From: Oxytricha trifallax
Taxonomy: Eukaryota > Ciliophora > Spirotrichea > Sporadotrichida > Oxytrichidae
Reading direction: 5' to 3'
DNA length: 64,000 bases
Assembly: GCA_000711775.1 (NCBI GenBank)
Contig: ARYC01017977.1
Coordinates: forward strand, 38,768-102,767
Under the pieces are notes generated by a model. The model was not told the DNA's origin, made no database searches, and saw nothing but the letters and a program-made list of their open reading frames with translations. Below, piece after piece: positions 1 to 12,307 of this stretch. The position numbers were made by a program, and so were the translations under genes. Within the stretch, counting starts at the first letter, position 1. Each line of letters opens with the position of its first letter.

Positions 1-602
1 CAATACCTATTATAACTGTGAGATGTTCAGTATGACCTTCGGCTAAACCACTTGAGCCGTCTAAGGGATCAATCCAGAAGGTGAGTTCATTTTAATATGC
101 AATAAAAATTATGATTCTATAACGATTATTAATAATTTTGGTCAAACTCATCTTAGAAGCCATTATAGAGACCTCTTTGTACATCAGAAGCTTACATGAA
201 TTCAGGATTCACTTCCAGGAGGTCATTCAAATGTTTTTAGTACTGACTTCTCCTCAGTCTTGAGGTATTTAAGAGAAGTTCTTGAGAAAATAGAGGTCTT
301 GCCTCTGTTTTCTTGAGCACTTAATCAGGCTGAATGCATGGTTTGATATGCTGGGGCATTTCTTGCTCGTCTTCCTCACAAATAATTCTGGAGTTAGGGT
401 ATAACTCTTTTAAATTATGAGAGAGAGTTTTCTGCATCCTAAGGTCGGCTTCTGAGCAGACATCTAAAGGGCACTGACCCTTCTAGAACACATTTAGGGA
501 TCCAGATTTTTGAACTTTACGAACTATTGGACCAGCTCGTTGAGCCAAAAGCACACAATTGTTTATTAGCTCGTGGAGCTTTACTGCGTTTTTAGAGACC
601 AT
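1..602 (-). CDS. Inositol monophosphatase-superfamily enzyme (BPNT1/SAL1-like), N-terminal part
   Basis: The gene starts at ATG 602-600 and leaves the window at base 1. It carries the family's metal-binding signature WIDPLDGS near residue 155 and an upstream CEED acidic motif. The family are Mg-dependent, Li-sensitive phosphatases; the spacing and the following EGHTEHLTV best fit 3'(2'),5'-bisphosphate nucleotidases, which clear the by-product of sulfate activation, but a plain inositol monophosphatase cannot be excluded without the C-terminus. One IES interrupts it: the repeat TCAT (+ strand) stands at 87-90 and 148-151, and removing 61 bp joins ..QDE to LTFWIDPLDG in frame. TAA and TAG are read as Gln several times. 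The DNA before the ATG is A/T-rich, as at other starts here. Confidence 0.75.
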
Positions 603-897
603 TTTATTGCTTGAAATCAAGATGAAATCAGATATTAATATTATAAACTCATGACGTCGTTTCTATTTATAATAAATCACGGGGAGATGAATTAAATCGA
701 TTGGATCCTGGTTTAATCAGGATCTATAATAATTAATAGGAAGCCTAACTAAAGCACTTTAAATAAATTAATTTAGTAACTATACCTCTCTGGGAATTAA
801 AATTTAATCATATAAAACAGATTGCAACTCTTTATCATGAAATGCTGATCTTTAAATAAATTGTAGGAATTCAAAAATATATATTAATAAATTTAAA
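603..897. other. AT-rich intergenic spacer
   Basis: Divergent spacer between the phosphatase gene and the next plus-strand gene. I see no coding signal, repeat or RNA gene in it. Confidence 0.5.
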
Positions 898-2059
898 ATG
901 AAAGTATTTTCAGGAACTCCAAATTTATTGAGTCTCACTATTCTGATCCTTTTCATTTCTTTACCTACTTTAACATATCAATTTAATCCATATAAGGCGT
1001 TGAAAAATTCATTGGACCAAATAACGCCAGAAAATGTTATGAACTTAAAAGAGCAGTATTAAAATTATGTTGACCCATTAAGCATGAAGAGATCCGACTA
1101 CAACAGTTGTTATTATATTTTTAAAGATAAATTACTATCATACATACTCTTATTAAAAATGGAAAATTTCTTTTAAGAATATTATATACTAACAAGCTCA
1201 AATTTTATTAATTATTAAGTTTTGGCAAGTCCGAATTTTAATTGAAATAATAACGTGTACCCAAAGTTAATAACTAACTCTAAGATTTCTTCGCATGGTT
1301 ATCAAGTCCAAGCTACGACAACTTTATCTAAATGTATGCAAACTTTTACTGGTATGTGCTCTCACCATTCATTGGCGGCTATATTTCTGCATATACCTAT
1401 GACTAGTATAAATAGAGACAAGTCCTCTTTGATCTCTTGGGAATCAATTAGCTTGAGCTATAATTATCTTATTGTTTTAAGAAATTTCAACAATTACTTA
1501 ATCTTTCTACAATTAATTTAGCATTAAATCAGTAACTAGGAAACGAAGGTGTCGAAACCTAGCCAACTTACTGAAGGAGCCTGGTTGGAACCCAAGACTG
1601 GCCAACGGTTGTCAAAGGCAAATGATCTCTTGTCTCTAGCTCGGTGGCTGTCCCAACAAATGTTTGCCTGATCACTGATAAGAATCTTCAGTCAGTGGTT
1701 ATCTATAGACATTAGAGTGATTAGGTACTTACTTCAATATCGATTCTGTTGAACTTATCGTTGCAACTCCTAGTCAAAGAGAAAAATTATTCAACATAAT
1801 TTTCATGCTTAATTTGCTTATAAACCCCATTTCTTCTAATAAACAATGTATCAGTTCCATATAAATTAATCGACTTACCTCAGTGAATTACTTTCTTTCT
1901 TACTTAGCATTAATTTAATTTTTTATATATGGAATTGGCATTAAATAAGCAAAAGATGAATACTCTAAATTCTTCGGTTATTAAAATGCAGCTTATGCTA
2001 AATATTAGAGACCAGTACCTGGAGAAGAAGATGAGCCTGATGATCAAATTCCCTTTTGA
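898..2059 (+). CDS. Small predicted secreted protein, interrupted by a long IES
   Basis: ATG at 898 opens with a clear signal peptide (MKVF.. followed by a run of Leu/Ile/Phe to about residue 27). The first MDS reads to about 1123. A second coding stretch from about 1920 ends in a sharply acidic tail (PGEEDEPDDQIPF) and TGA at 2057-2059. A TTTTTA repeat at 1118-1123 and 1920-1925 joins the two in frame, giving 119 residues (360 nt, divisible by three). The product is not recognised. The 802-bp IES is long for this window and holds a GC-richer segment, so the join is less certain than most; another MDS could lie between. Confidence 0.5.
1530..1740. other. GC-richer segment of unknown nature inside a predicted IES
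   Basis: About 200 bp with clearly more G+C than the surroundings and several short inverted repeats (for example AGGCAAA near 1617 facing TTTGCCT near 1665). No convincing ORF. It could be part of a germline-limited repeat or a structured RNA; I could not match it to a known tRNA or snRNA by eye. Confidence 0.3.
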
Positions 2060-2251
2060 TCTGTAATCTATATATAAATCAAAATTAATTGCTAATTTAA
2101 TCACAAGCTAATTATACATTGACTTCGTTAGTATTACAATAATTTTCTTACTTATTAATATCAACAGCCAGATTTAAAAGCAATCTATATTAATTAAAAT
2201 ATGTTCTATTAAGAAAAGCTTAAATTAAAAATTAAAAAACAAAAAGAAAAC

Positions 2252-2782
2252 ATGGAATATAATAGTTAACTCCCTATCGAAATATATTTCTAGATCTTTC
2301 TGAATCTATCAGCTAAAGAAGTCTATACCTTAAAATAGTTAAGCAGAGAATTCAATGAGCTTCAAAATAAAGATTATTTGTGGAAGGTAAGAATCAAAGT
2401 CCCTTAAAATTTTACTAACTATTAATTTACTGAATAAAATTTAATACAAATATTGATAGAAAGATTTATTCAATATTTACATTAAGTTACATTGTTAATT
2501 TGTTTTATGTCATTTTAGAAATTATTCAGTCAGCAATAAAAAATAGAAATGAAAAAGGTTAACATGGGAACAGCTTAAATATAAAAAGTTATGATTAAAA
2601 CCTAGAATTCTATTAAGTAAATACTAGAAAAACATCATGAAGAGTAAGTCATGATGGCTGATGTGATAAGGTTGGAGAAAATCAGATAGAACAAGATTTT
2701 AATGGAAAAATTATTAGCGAAAAAATAGGCTAAATTACAAGACGAATAAAAATAAAGTGATGGGCAGGAGGCTGATTAGTGA
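2252..2782 (+). CDS. Small F-box protein
   Basis: Residues 6-47 fit an F-box: LPIEIYFQIFLNLSA, then a regular leucine spacing and YLWKKLF at the end. F-box proteins are substrate receptors that dock on Skp1 in SCF ubiquitin ligases. The remaining two thirds is Lys/Gln/Glu-rich and probably coiled coil, with no recognisable substrate domain. One interruption, 2387-2518 (132 bp), begins GTAAGA and ends TTTTAG, so I call it an intron; it falls inside the F-box. Final length 132 residues, stop TGA 2780-2782. Only TGA can be the stop, because TAA and TAG codons occur throughout. Confidence 0.7.
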
Positions 2783-2891
2783 TATGTATATTTATTAGTT
2801 AATTGTATAAAAATTTATAAGTCATGAAATTATATTAAGAAGTAACAAAAATATTCAAACCAAACATACTTTCATTTCGATGTCTAATAAG

Positions 2892-5543
2892 TCAGAAGAA
2901 TTGTATCTATTTCTTTATCTCAACCATCTTTTAGATGGCTTAAATAATTAACTCGAATTTTGTATCAATTGCTGAGTCTAATGTCTTATCTTCACTAAAA
3001 CTATCTGTTAGCAGTCTTTCCAGATTAATAAAAATGTCTCTGATACCCATGGTGACATTTATTGTGGAATGTATCTCTGAAGTGTTGTCTATTGATAAGC
3101 CAATCAGATTCTAGATAGCATAGAATTTTTTCTAATTAAAATATTTTATTGATATAAATAATCTTACCTTATCATAGTCATTAATAATTTTAAAGTCTTT
3201 TTTGTTAGTAAACTGCAAAACACCAATTGGAAGTTTCTTATTATCGTTATCTTTATGTCCATATATAGGACCAATCATAAAGTTATGTACATCCCCTGTA
3301 GCTCCTAAGTTGTCTATATCTGAACTAAATTTAGAATCCTTTGTAGCTTTATTGCAAATGTATAGCTCCCCAGTATTGTATACAAAGCCAGTTACTCCTA
3401 AAGAACTTGGGAATCGGATTATCGTTGTGTTTTTAAATTCATCACCGTTTTCTTCTTGACCTAAATTCTCAAAACTCTCAGCTATTGTGAATAATTCTTA
3501 AGATTTAAGGTCTCTTAACAAGATACCAATAGACTCAAAATCAAAGAATTCAGGTAATGTAGCCTTCATTTATCTGAATAAATCTCTGTATGATCTTTGA
3601 GTACAAATTGAACTTGCTAAGCTAATAGTGCTAATAACTTCTTTCTCCTTATGTTTTATTTCTTACTCAGCAATAAGCTTATCAAGTTTCATTTGGAAAG
3701 TGGAAATGACTATTTTCATGATTAGTTCATCAAGTAGATAAAAGCCCATATGTTTTCCAGTTGACTACTTTCTTCTCGCTTCTATTTGAATTCCTGCAAT
3801 TAAATCCCCATTTCTATTGAAGACTGGAAAAGCAAGATACTCTTAAGTTCTTATGATCTTATTGAGATCTTCGAATTTTTTAAATGCTGCTTCACTAACA
3901 TCTTTTTCATTTACACCTATTCTATCGACCCATCTTCCATCAATCATGGTCTTCTACATAAAAACATAATCCTTGATGTGATGATCAGATATCTTGGAAT
4001 CAAATAAAAACATCGTCACTATTGAACAGTTTACCACAGATTTTAAGTCGAATAAGACACTTATAAAGGCTTTGAATACTTTCTTTTATTTTAACAAATT
4101 TTAGAATAGAGCTTAAAGCTTCTCAACCTTACTTAGATCCATTAAATTTACGTTTACTGCAGGCTTAGACATAAAAGAAGTTTTGTTTTTAGGAGAGCCA
4201 TCTTTTATGGTTGGTTGCTGCATGTAATTCATAAAAGAGGGTCTTTTTGTATCCAATTAGAAGGATGCTTACGAAGTATTATCAAATGATGGTTATAAAG
4301 GCAAATCCTCAGAAAGTTATTATAAAGTTTCTTTCCTAAGCATTTAACTTTACCCTTAAGAGTTTAATTTAGATAATTTGGTCTATAGTTCCTAAACCAT
4401 TTTCCTATATCTTTTCAAGGAGCACTGGTACTGTATAATCTCTTTCTTTAATGAAGTTGTATCTCTTAACTTTTCATTGTACATGCATTTCTAGTTTTTA
4501 AGTTCATACTCAACAACATTCAGATCCTTTTTTAAGTCAGTTAAGTATAAATCTTAATAAAGCTAATGTATCTTTGTCACATCATTATTTTACTAAGTTT
4601 ACTTTAAGCTAGCATTTAGGTTTTAATCTCCAACTTGGTAGAGAGAAAGCTAGTTCAAAAGTTCTTTATTAATTTCCTTCATTCTTTCAATTTCTTCTTT
4701 AGAATTAAGTAGTTCTTGTTCAAGAGTTATAGTTCTATTTTTGTATTCAACCAGTTCTTACTTCAAGTCATCGATATTTTTCTATAATGTAAATTATACT
4801 TGGAAAGACTTACAATAACTGAAAGATTAGACTTTTGGTTAGAGAAAAATTGAGCCCCTTGCGAATGAAAATCCATATGGGATCTATTCATAGGAGTAAT
4901 CATAGCGTCATTAGATAAAGCCAAATTAGGGTTAATCATATTTAAACCTCGTCTTCTTTGTGAAGTTTAAGAAGAATGGACATTTTTGTGATATCTGGTT
5001 GTAGGCTCATATGAAGATTTTCTACCTATATACCGTTAATAGTCTGATTAGTGGTCGCTCTATTTATTCATCATAAAAGATTCCTTGTTTTCTAAAATAA
5101 ATATGAAAAATGATAAAATTACAATTTTATGAGGCATCTGCAACTTATTCTATAGTATCAGAGTTTTAATTGTTCTAGGATATCTTTTTAATGATATTTT
5201 TTGCATGCTCATTAAGATTATTTTTGTATCTACTCTGTGATTCCAAAAATGAAGAGCTGTATTTAGTCTGATTGCCCTCTAAATTTTATCCAGTCTTTAA
5301 GCTTATACTATTATAATAGGACATATCTGGAAGTATTGTTTAAGCTCTATTAATTTCTTCCTTGGATAATTGGGTTCTCCTATATTAATTGAATTCATCT
5401 CTGTAATCTCTTTGCGATGAATTTAGTTTTCTCTCATTAATACTTTGCATAGATTGTCTGTTAAGGGATTGTGCTTTATTTTATCCAAATTTTGAACCTC
5501 TTAACTAATGAGTTTAATTCTTGAGGGCACTTTTGGTTGACAT
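2892..5543 (-). CDS. GAF-domain protein with N-terminal coiled coil
   Basis: Start ATG 5543-5541, stop TGA 2894-2892, 850 residues. The first 200 residues are Ser/Asn/Gln-rich and probably disordered, residues 200-330 a Lys/Glu/Leu coiled coil, and residues 460-790 look like two GAF-type sensory domains; the second ends in the typical PIGVLQFTNKKDF strand. GAF domains bind cyclic nucleotides or other small molecules, but no phosphodiesterase, kinase or cyclase domain follows, so this may be a sensor or scaffold subunit. Three short GT..AG introns: 5092-5122 (31 nt), 4782-4813 (32 nt), 3132-3167 (36 nt). No IES is needed: the gene is continuous in the germline. The ligand is not predictable from the sequence. 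Confidence 0.7.
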
Positions 5544-5580
5544 TTTAATTATGTAATTTGTTCCTTTATATAAGCTATTG

Positions 5581-6216
5581 TCATAAATAAAACAAATCAT
5601 TAAAATTTTCATATTAATCAGCTTTATTACCTTGGGTTTAATTTTGAATTTGAGTGTGAGTTAAGGATGATTAGGCTGTGTCATTCAATGTGGCATTGGC
5701 TTCATTCTATATTACTTGCATTTTCATCTTTAGTAACGGAGAATCTTCTCTCCCAAAAGTTTAAGCTTTTGGGTTTTAGGCAGTCTTGAAACCATTGCCA
5801 TATGCTGTTTAATAGCCTGCTTTCACTATTTAAGGACCAGCGTTATTTATGCCTTCTATATATAGCTCAGTATGCTTGTTAACTCGGTCAATTTATTTTT
5901 TGAGATTTGCATTTACATGTACTTGCTGAGTTGTACCAGGACCCACATTATTACTCTGCTGTTGATTCAAACTCGCAGCTAAACTATTAGTGAATTCCGT
6001 CTTTTCAAGACTATCATTTCCAATAATTGAGGGCATCTACTGCTTGACTATGTTATAATTATCAAACATTTGAGCTTTTTGAATGTCTTAATTTGTAAAT
6101 AAAATTGACTACATGCTGTTCTTTGCAGAATTAGAAATTTTGGAACTTAAATTTAAGGGTTAAAAGTTCTTTTTTAGGCTCATTATTTTCTGATTATGGA
6201 CTTATGAAGCTCTCAT
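5581..6216 (-). CDS. Conserved-looking hypothetical protein, Gln/Asn-rich
   Basis: ATG 6216-6214 to TGA 5583-5581, 211 residues, no intron or IES. The N-terminal 45 residues are basic and Ser/Asn-rich; the middle (about 90-160) has the look of a folded or helical segment (LKKQIDRVNKHTELYIEGI) and the rest is polar. I do not recognise a family. It lies 37 bp upstream of the GAF-protein start, on the same strand, but each would be a separate macronuclear transcription unit. Confidence 0.55.
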
Positions 6217-6560
6217 TGCACTTCAATTTGATTCTTATTGTGATTATTTTGAGTTAGTTTGGAGAGTTACTGAATCTTATTGCTTGCTTATGTTCATCTC
6301 TAATTATAATAAACAAGTAGAAAAAGATATTGATTTTCATTTATTATAATCTTGAGGAGAAGGATTTTCCATTTTACTTTTTTAAGAAATTTTATATGAA
6401 ACCTATTTTTGTTTTAGTATTACAATATTCATAAATTTTATTAAATAAGTTTTATTCGTCTTTGCTTGCAAATTTATTTTTTATTTAGCAAAAGCATATT
6501 CACACTTAAAATGAAAAAATTTAATGGGAAAACAACTAGCATATTGCATTATAGACTCTA
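6217..6560. other. AT-rich intergenic spacer
   Basis: Between two minus-strand genes. I see no gene, repeat or regulatory motif that I can support. Confidence 0.5.
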
Positions 6561-8342
6561 TCATCTTCTTCCCATATCGAAGCCATTTCCTGGTCTGCCA
6601 TTGTTTTATTGAGCATTTTAGTTTTAATTAGCATTTACATTTACTCCAGTGCTTCTATTATCAAAAGTATTTTTCTGGTTATAGCTAGCTCCAGCATTTA
6701 CACTTGCTCCTAATTGTTGAGAGCTCTTGTATTGAGAAATTGCTTCATCAGCAGCTTTCTTGGAAGCAGCTCTCTTTCTATCTGGGGAGGATCCATAAGT
6801 GGTAGAGCCACGGTTATCAACTTTGTCCTATTGCTTCACAATAATGCGATTGAAGTCTACTGAATCTTTCCAGAAAACCATTGCTACTATGATCTATAAA
6901 AGTAATGAAATAAGTGCAATAGTAACTTACTCTGAAGAAGAAGGAGAAATAAGATATAGAGAGTGAAAAGCTCTTCAAAGCTTTTTCTACACCACCATCT
7001 GATTAGTCACTATTGAAATCTTGAATGAATAGGAACCACACAAGGTCGTAGCCCAAACTTAAGAAGATGCCAAAAACGAGTGCTCTGAAAGACCACTTTT
7101 TAATCTTATCGGTATTTAAAATCATATAAATTCCAGCAGTGCACACTGTCAAATTGATGAAGTCAGTTCTGAAGAAGAGCACAAAACAGGTTAGTATAGT
7201 GTAAATGCCTAATACTAGTTTGGTCAAAGTGAACCAAGGGACATGATCGAATCCCAGCTTATATGCAATATTCGATGAAATATTCTCGATGCTCTGGATG
7301 ACCTTTTGTTCGTGCACTTTGATTTTTTTCTCATTTTATTTTACCATTTATTCTAGTTGGGATTTTGGCTGACCTCCCTCTTCTTCTTAATCTTCATCAG
7401 TTAATAAAATAATAAATCAATGATATTTATAATTCATAGATTCTATTATCATAAATTGTAATTTATACAATTAGTTAAATTCAATATAAACTGATGATAT
7501 TTTGAAACTAATAATAATTTGAAAAATCAGTTTCAATTGCCTCATCTTTCATAGTGTCAAGGAACCCAAATGGATTCTCAAGTTGTTTGACAAACTTCTC
7601 TATCATTTCCTTTTCTTCGATGTCTTTGCCAAGAGTTTCATCCCACTTGCTCAGATACTCATTGAAATACTGCACTCTTGAATATACCCAATGAAGCATC
7701 AGCCTGATTCTGCCCTGAGACTATCTTCCGTTCTCATCAGTAAGATCAAACCAAGAATCGTGCTTCATTTGATCTCTAAGTCCTTGTAAGCTAACAAAGC
7801 ACATGCCTTCGAAATCGTCGTTACCAAAAGTGTCTTTGTCCATTACGGTTACTTTCAAGGCCTCACGTCCATTTATAATATCGAAGGTGAATGATTCATT
7901 CCACACGGGTGCCAGAGTGCCCTTCTTGTAATTGGTCTCAATTCTCTGATCTTCGATTTCCAAGACTACATAGGGATCTGAAGTTCCATCCATATCCATA
8001 GGTTTTAGATCTCTAGCCTCCACAACATGCACTGTCAGGATACTTCCGTGCATAATTCCGTATTCGTTTAATTGCTCAGAGGTCTATATCAAAGTGTTAA
8101 AATTTTTATTTAAGAAAGTTTTTGATTTTTAATTACCTAAACACTCTTTAATTTTTAAGCCATTTCGTCTCTTTAGCGTTTATGATCTGCGATTTTCTTA
8201 TAAACCTCATTTATTCTTTCGTTCAGTCTAGTTCTGGTTTCAAGATACTTTGTTACGAACTCCTCACTAAAGTATTTAGACAATATATTAGGAAATCTTG
8301 TTATCGATTAGGATTGGTAATGCGAAAATTTTCAGTTATCAT
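6561..8342 (-). CDS. C2-domain protein with C-terminal membrane segments
   Basis: ATG 8342-8340, TGA 6563-6561, 513 residues. Order: helical N-terminus (1-75), one C2 domain (about 78-190) with the Ca-binding aspartates in DMDGTSDPYV and DKDTFGNDDFEG, a charged linker with an acidic patch, several hydrophobic membrane segments (about 310-420), and a Gln/Asn-rich tail. The architecture recalls C2/transmembrane proteins of the MCTP or ferlin-like type that act at membrane contacts, but it has only one C2. Introns: 8084-8136 and 6894-6930. Two IESs: 8294-8313 (20 bp, pointer ATTAGGA, which also fixes the start) and 7403-7532 (130 bp, pointer ATCAGTT). With all four removed the ORF is a multiple of three. 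Only 49 bp separate its start from the divergent CFAP20 start. Confidence 0.75.
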
Positions 8343-8391
8343 ATTTTGAAATTAAAATAAATAAATAGTTAATATAATTAAGAAGGAAAAT

Positions 8392-9087
8392 ATGTTCAAA
8401 AACACTTTCCAATCTGGCTTCTTGTCAATCTTGTATTCGATTGGGTAAGTATTATAATAACGTGTATTCTAAATGAAAGTATAGCTCAAAGCCATTGCAA
8501 ATCTGGGACAAGTCAGTTAGAAATGGACACATCAAGAGAATCACTGACCCCGACATCCAGAGTTCAGTCCTCGAAATCATGGGCACTAACGTCTCCACGA
8601 ATTACATAACTTGCCCTGCTGATGCAAACAAAACTCTCGGAATCAAACTGCCCTTCCTCGTTATGATCATTAAAAACGTAAGTCATCCCAAATTGTTTAA
8701 ATGCGACTGTGTAGTTGAAAAAGTATTTCACTTTCGAAGTGCAGGTGCTCGACGACAAGAATGTGAGAAGAAGATTCAGAGCATCCAATTACCAGAGCAC
8801 CACCAGAGTGAAACCCTTCATTTGCACAATGCCCATGAGGCTGGACGAGGGATGGAATTAAATTTAATTCAACTTGTCTGACTTCACGAGAAGAGCCTAC
8901 GGAACAAACTATATTGAAACGCTCAGGTAATTTATTTCTTTTTTGTAACAAACATCTCAGAGTCCAAATACACGCCAACTGCAGAATCAGAAGAATATAT
9001 TTCTCAGACAGACTCTACACCGAAGACGAGCTCCCTCCAGAATTCAAGCTCTTCTTGCCAGTTGCTGGAAAAACACAGCAAATGTGA
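8392..9087 (+). CDS. CFAP20: CFAP20 / BUG22, axonemal inner-junction protein
   Basis: 194 residues after removing three introns (8445-8484, 8678-8714, 8927-8960; 40, 37 and 34 nt). The protein opens [18 protein letters not shown] and keeps the family's near-invariant blocks, for example [28 protein letters not shown] and [19 protein letters not shown]. Family length is about 193, so it is complete. CFAP20 sits at the inner junction of doublet microtubules, links A and B tubules, and is needed for normal beating and for tubulin modification in ciliates. No IES interrupts it. In the third exon a TAA must be Gln (EGWNQIQFNL), which is direct evidence for the ciliate code. Confidence 0.97.
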
Positions 9088-9699
9088 TGAATATATTAGC
9101 AAATAAATACTCTAAATTTTTATGATTATTGTGAAGATTATTGCAGAAATGTAAATAACTTATAACCAAATTAAATCTTAAAATATTGTAATTATATGTA
9201 ATTTTTATATAAAATATAAAGATAATATAAAATAGATGGGTAGCTAAATGTTTTTGGAATTATATTTTGATTATTATTACCAAAATCATTGTTTAATTTT
9301 TAAATAAAGTTTATTGAAATGATTTAAACGCCTATTTTTTCTTATTTTACTAATTTTACCATATTCTACCTTCTATTATAATTATGCAAACTCAATTATA
9401 CTTTACAAAAGTAAATATTTCAATAGATTTCATTTTATTTGTATAAATACATATTAATCAATATTTGTATAAAACTATATCAATAAAATGTGTATTCTAA
9501 ATGTTTTTATCTATTTTATTTATCTGTAAATATCATTATAATTAAAAAGGGCTACTTATATAAAAATAAACAGATTTAACATATCTACGTAATATCAACT
9601 CATCTGTAAACATTTTCATATCAATAAACACTCCATTTATCAAAGATTTTCATAGTAAAATAAATCAAAGAACCGCAAATAAGAAATAATATTGTAAAA
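9088..9699. other. AT-rich intergenic spacer
   Basis: About 610 bp of very AT-rich DNA between the CFAP20 stop and the mitochondrial carrier start. I see no ORF with coding character and no repeat. Confidence 0.5.
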
Positions 9700-10895
9700 A
9701 TGAGCACAACATCAATAATTGAACATCCAAATTAAAACATGAAAAATAATGTAGCCAGATTGCTATTTGGAGGCATATCTTGTATGACTGCAGCTACTTG
9801 CACAAATCCTGCTGATGTAGTTAAGGTAAGACTATAGATTTAGGGAGAGAAAGGTATGGCACTAAATTAAGCCTATAATAAACTATTAGGGAATTTAATA
9901 TAGAAATCATATCGAATGAGTTCCTTGTAATATTGCTTTTAGCTAAGTTTAACATATTCAGAGCAGCTTATGTGATATTACAAAATGAAGGACTTCGTGG
10001 ATTATATAAAGGTATTACTGCTTCATGGCTTAGAGAAGGTTCATATTCAGCTATAAGACTTGGTCTCTATGAACCATTTAAGGGACTTCTCGGTGAGACT
10101 GACCCTAAAAACACTCCTCTTTGGATCAAATTTGCAGCTGGATCAATGTCAGGTGGTGTAGGATCATTTTGTTTGAACTTATAATTTAATAAGTGATTTT
10201 ACATTTTAATCATTCTTTGGCAATCCAGCTGATTTATTGAAAATAAGAATGTAAGCTTATGAGCAATCTCCATCCAAATCACTTGTCTGGCACTCTAAAT
10301 AAATTTATGGATGTTTTGGAATTGGAGGGTTTTACAAAGGTTTATAAGCTGCTGTTATTAGAGCTATGATTCTTAATGCATGCTAACTTGGAACTTATAA
10401 CTAATCAAAATTCATTTTTTGTGCATAAATTCTATATATAATAATTATACGATCATGTGAAACATGGGATATTGAGAATGAAATTATTGAGAGATGGGCC
10501 AATGTGTCATTTTGTAAGTAGTATATGTGCAGGAATTGTTATGGGACTTGCTACTTCACCAGTAGATGTTATCAAAACAAGATTATTGTAAAGCAAAAAA
10601 AGTAATAATACAATATACCTTTTAATTTTAAGGTCTATTTTTCTTATTAATCGATAATGAACTAATCAACAGGTAATTATTGCTAAGCATTTTTAATAAA
10701 TAATTTATAGACACAGCATCTTCTCGTCACTATAATGGGTTCATAGATTGCTTAAAAGGCATTTACACAAACGAGGGTCTAAGAGGTTTCTACAAAGGGC
10801 TTACAGCATAGTGGGCAAGATTGGGACCTTTTACAATTTTTTAACTAATGGTATGGGAGAAACTTAGAAAATTGTATGGAATCTAAGCAATTTGA
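9700..10895 (+). CDS. Mitochondrial carrier family (SLC25) transporter
   Basis: 320 residues after removing four IESs. The three family repeats are visible with their PxD signatures: TNPADVVKVRLQ, GNPADLLKIRMQ and TSPVDVIKTRLL. Each repeat gives two membrane helices of the inner mitochondrial membrane. LREGSYSAIRLGLYEPFK and the overall spacing fit the dicarboxylate/oxoglutarate/UCP branch, but the substrate cannot be fixed by eye. IESs with pointers: 9882-9946 (TAA), 10169-10214 (ATCATT), 10414-10432 (AAATTC, only 19 bp) and 10613-10715 (ACA; alternatively a CAA pointer followed by a short intron). Without these removals every frame is broken by TGA; with them the ORF is exactly 321 codons. 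Stop TGA 10893-10895. Confidence 0.9.
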
Positions 10896-11123
10896 ACATA
10901 GAAAAATAAATTGGCATAAATTTACCGAACCTATTTATACTATCAAAACTAGAATGATTAATACTTTTACTTTTACTTTAAAAGTGAATATACTTAATTA
11001 AACAAGCTTAACGTCGTATGTATTTAAAAATTTACTGCAATTAATCGAATTAATATTTTATCTCATATCAATTAGATAATTTTAATTTCATACTTTTTAT
11101 TCTGCATCTGATGAATCTCTTAA

Positions 11124-12307
11124 TCATAATTCCTTATGCTTATCTTTATCTAAATGTGGCTGTGAAGCACTCTTCCCCATTCTGCTTATCTATTTGCTAT
11201 CTGAGTTTCTTGTCGAGAAGAAATTACTCTGAGTATTGCTAAGTTTCTTAGAAGCCTCATAATATCCGAAGTCACTTGGCAATCTGTAATTACCTGGTCC
11301 AGGGGTTCCCTTCATTGTTGAACCAAGAATATTAGTCTGGCGATCAAAGTGATAGTGAGAGCGACACATTGAACTTTAGAAGTTTGACACAAAATAAGAA
11401 CCTGTTTTGTTCATTTCGATGTTTGGTTGATATGTACCTGGGCCTGGAACAGATCGTTTGCCTAATATTTAGATGTTATTAACATCAAAGACAAGCTTAC
11501 CATTTATGTCCTTAAATCTCACTGAAGAGGGAGGATCGATTGAAGTAGCAGAAGAATTCTTAAACTTAGAATTAAAATAAAGACCTTTATCATTCAAAGC
11601 AGGCTTGGTGTCATACTACCCTGGTCCTGGCTATCCTTTGTAAGTTTGAGTATCTAGAATAAATAAAATTAATTAATTACAAGTTCATAACAAGAAATAT
11701 CTAAATTACATACAAGGATTTTGGGTCTTGGGCCTCAATGTATATTTCAAAGCTTCCTTTCCAACTATAGGTGGAATTTAATATTGGCCTGGACCTGGAA
11801 CACTGGCATCAGCTAGAGGGTTCTCTTTTATATATACTTTACTATAAGCTTCTCTTGAAATTCCAAAACTGAAAGCTTTATTCGATGGACTCTTTGTAAA
11901 CTCTGACTTTAAGTTGTAATTTGTAGGAGAAGGAGAGTCATCTAAAATACTTATTAAGAACTGTCAAATGATATATTGCTCATAAATTTCATTTTAAAAG
12001 TCTAAGTTAAGCTTACTTCTTATGTTGAATGCGTTTCTTGAACCATAACCTAGTCCAGCAGCCCTTGTTGATTTCATACTTGGCAAATCATAAGCAATCC
12101 TATGATTCCTATATACCATAAAATTGATGAGTACTTCACATTATTTTTATCAATAAACTACTAAAATCATTCCATTAAATACACTTACATCATACTCTTG
12201 GGTTGTCCAAATCTCTCAGCTTTGGAGAAACTAAATAGTTACTTCGATGTAGAATTGTTAACGGGATGCTAGTTTATTTGTTAAGGTGTAGACACTACTT
12301 AAGACAT
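11124..12307 (-). CDS. Sperm-tail PG-rich repeat (STPGR/SHIPPO) protein
   Basis: ATG 12307-12305, TGA 11126-11124, 322 residues. Four evenly placed PGPGxY-type motifs are visible: VPGPGQYQIPP, QPGPGQYDTKP, VPGPGTYQPN and TPGPGNYRLPS. These repeats typify proteins of the ODF3/STPG/CFAP class that bind doublet microtubules or flagellar accessory structures, so a ciliary or cortical microtubule role is likely. Three GT..AG introns: 12109-12188 (80), 11942-12016 (75), 11654-11713 (60). No IES: like CFAP20 it is continuous in the germline. Confidence 0.85.

Noticed and set aside
1530-1740. Possible tRNA or tRNA-derived element (box-A-like TAGCTCGGTGGC and box-B-like GTGTCGAAACC).
   Set aside because: The boxes are in the wrong order and more than 100 nt apart, and no cloverleaf can be drawn.
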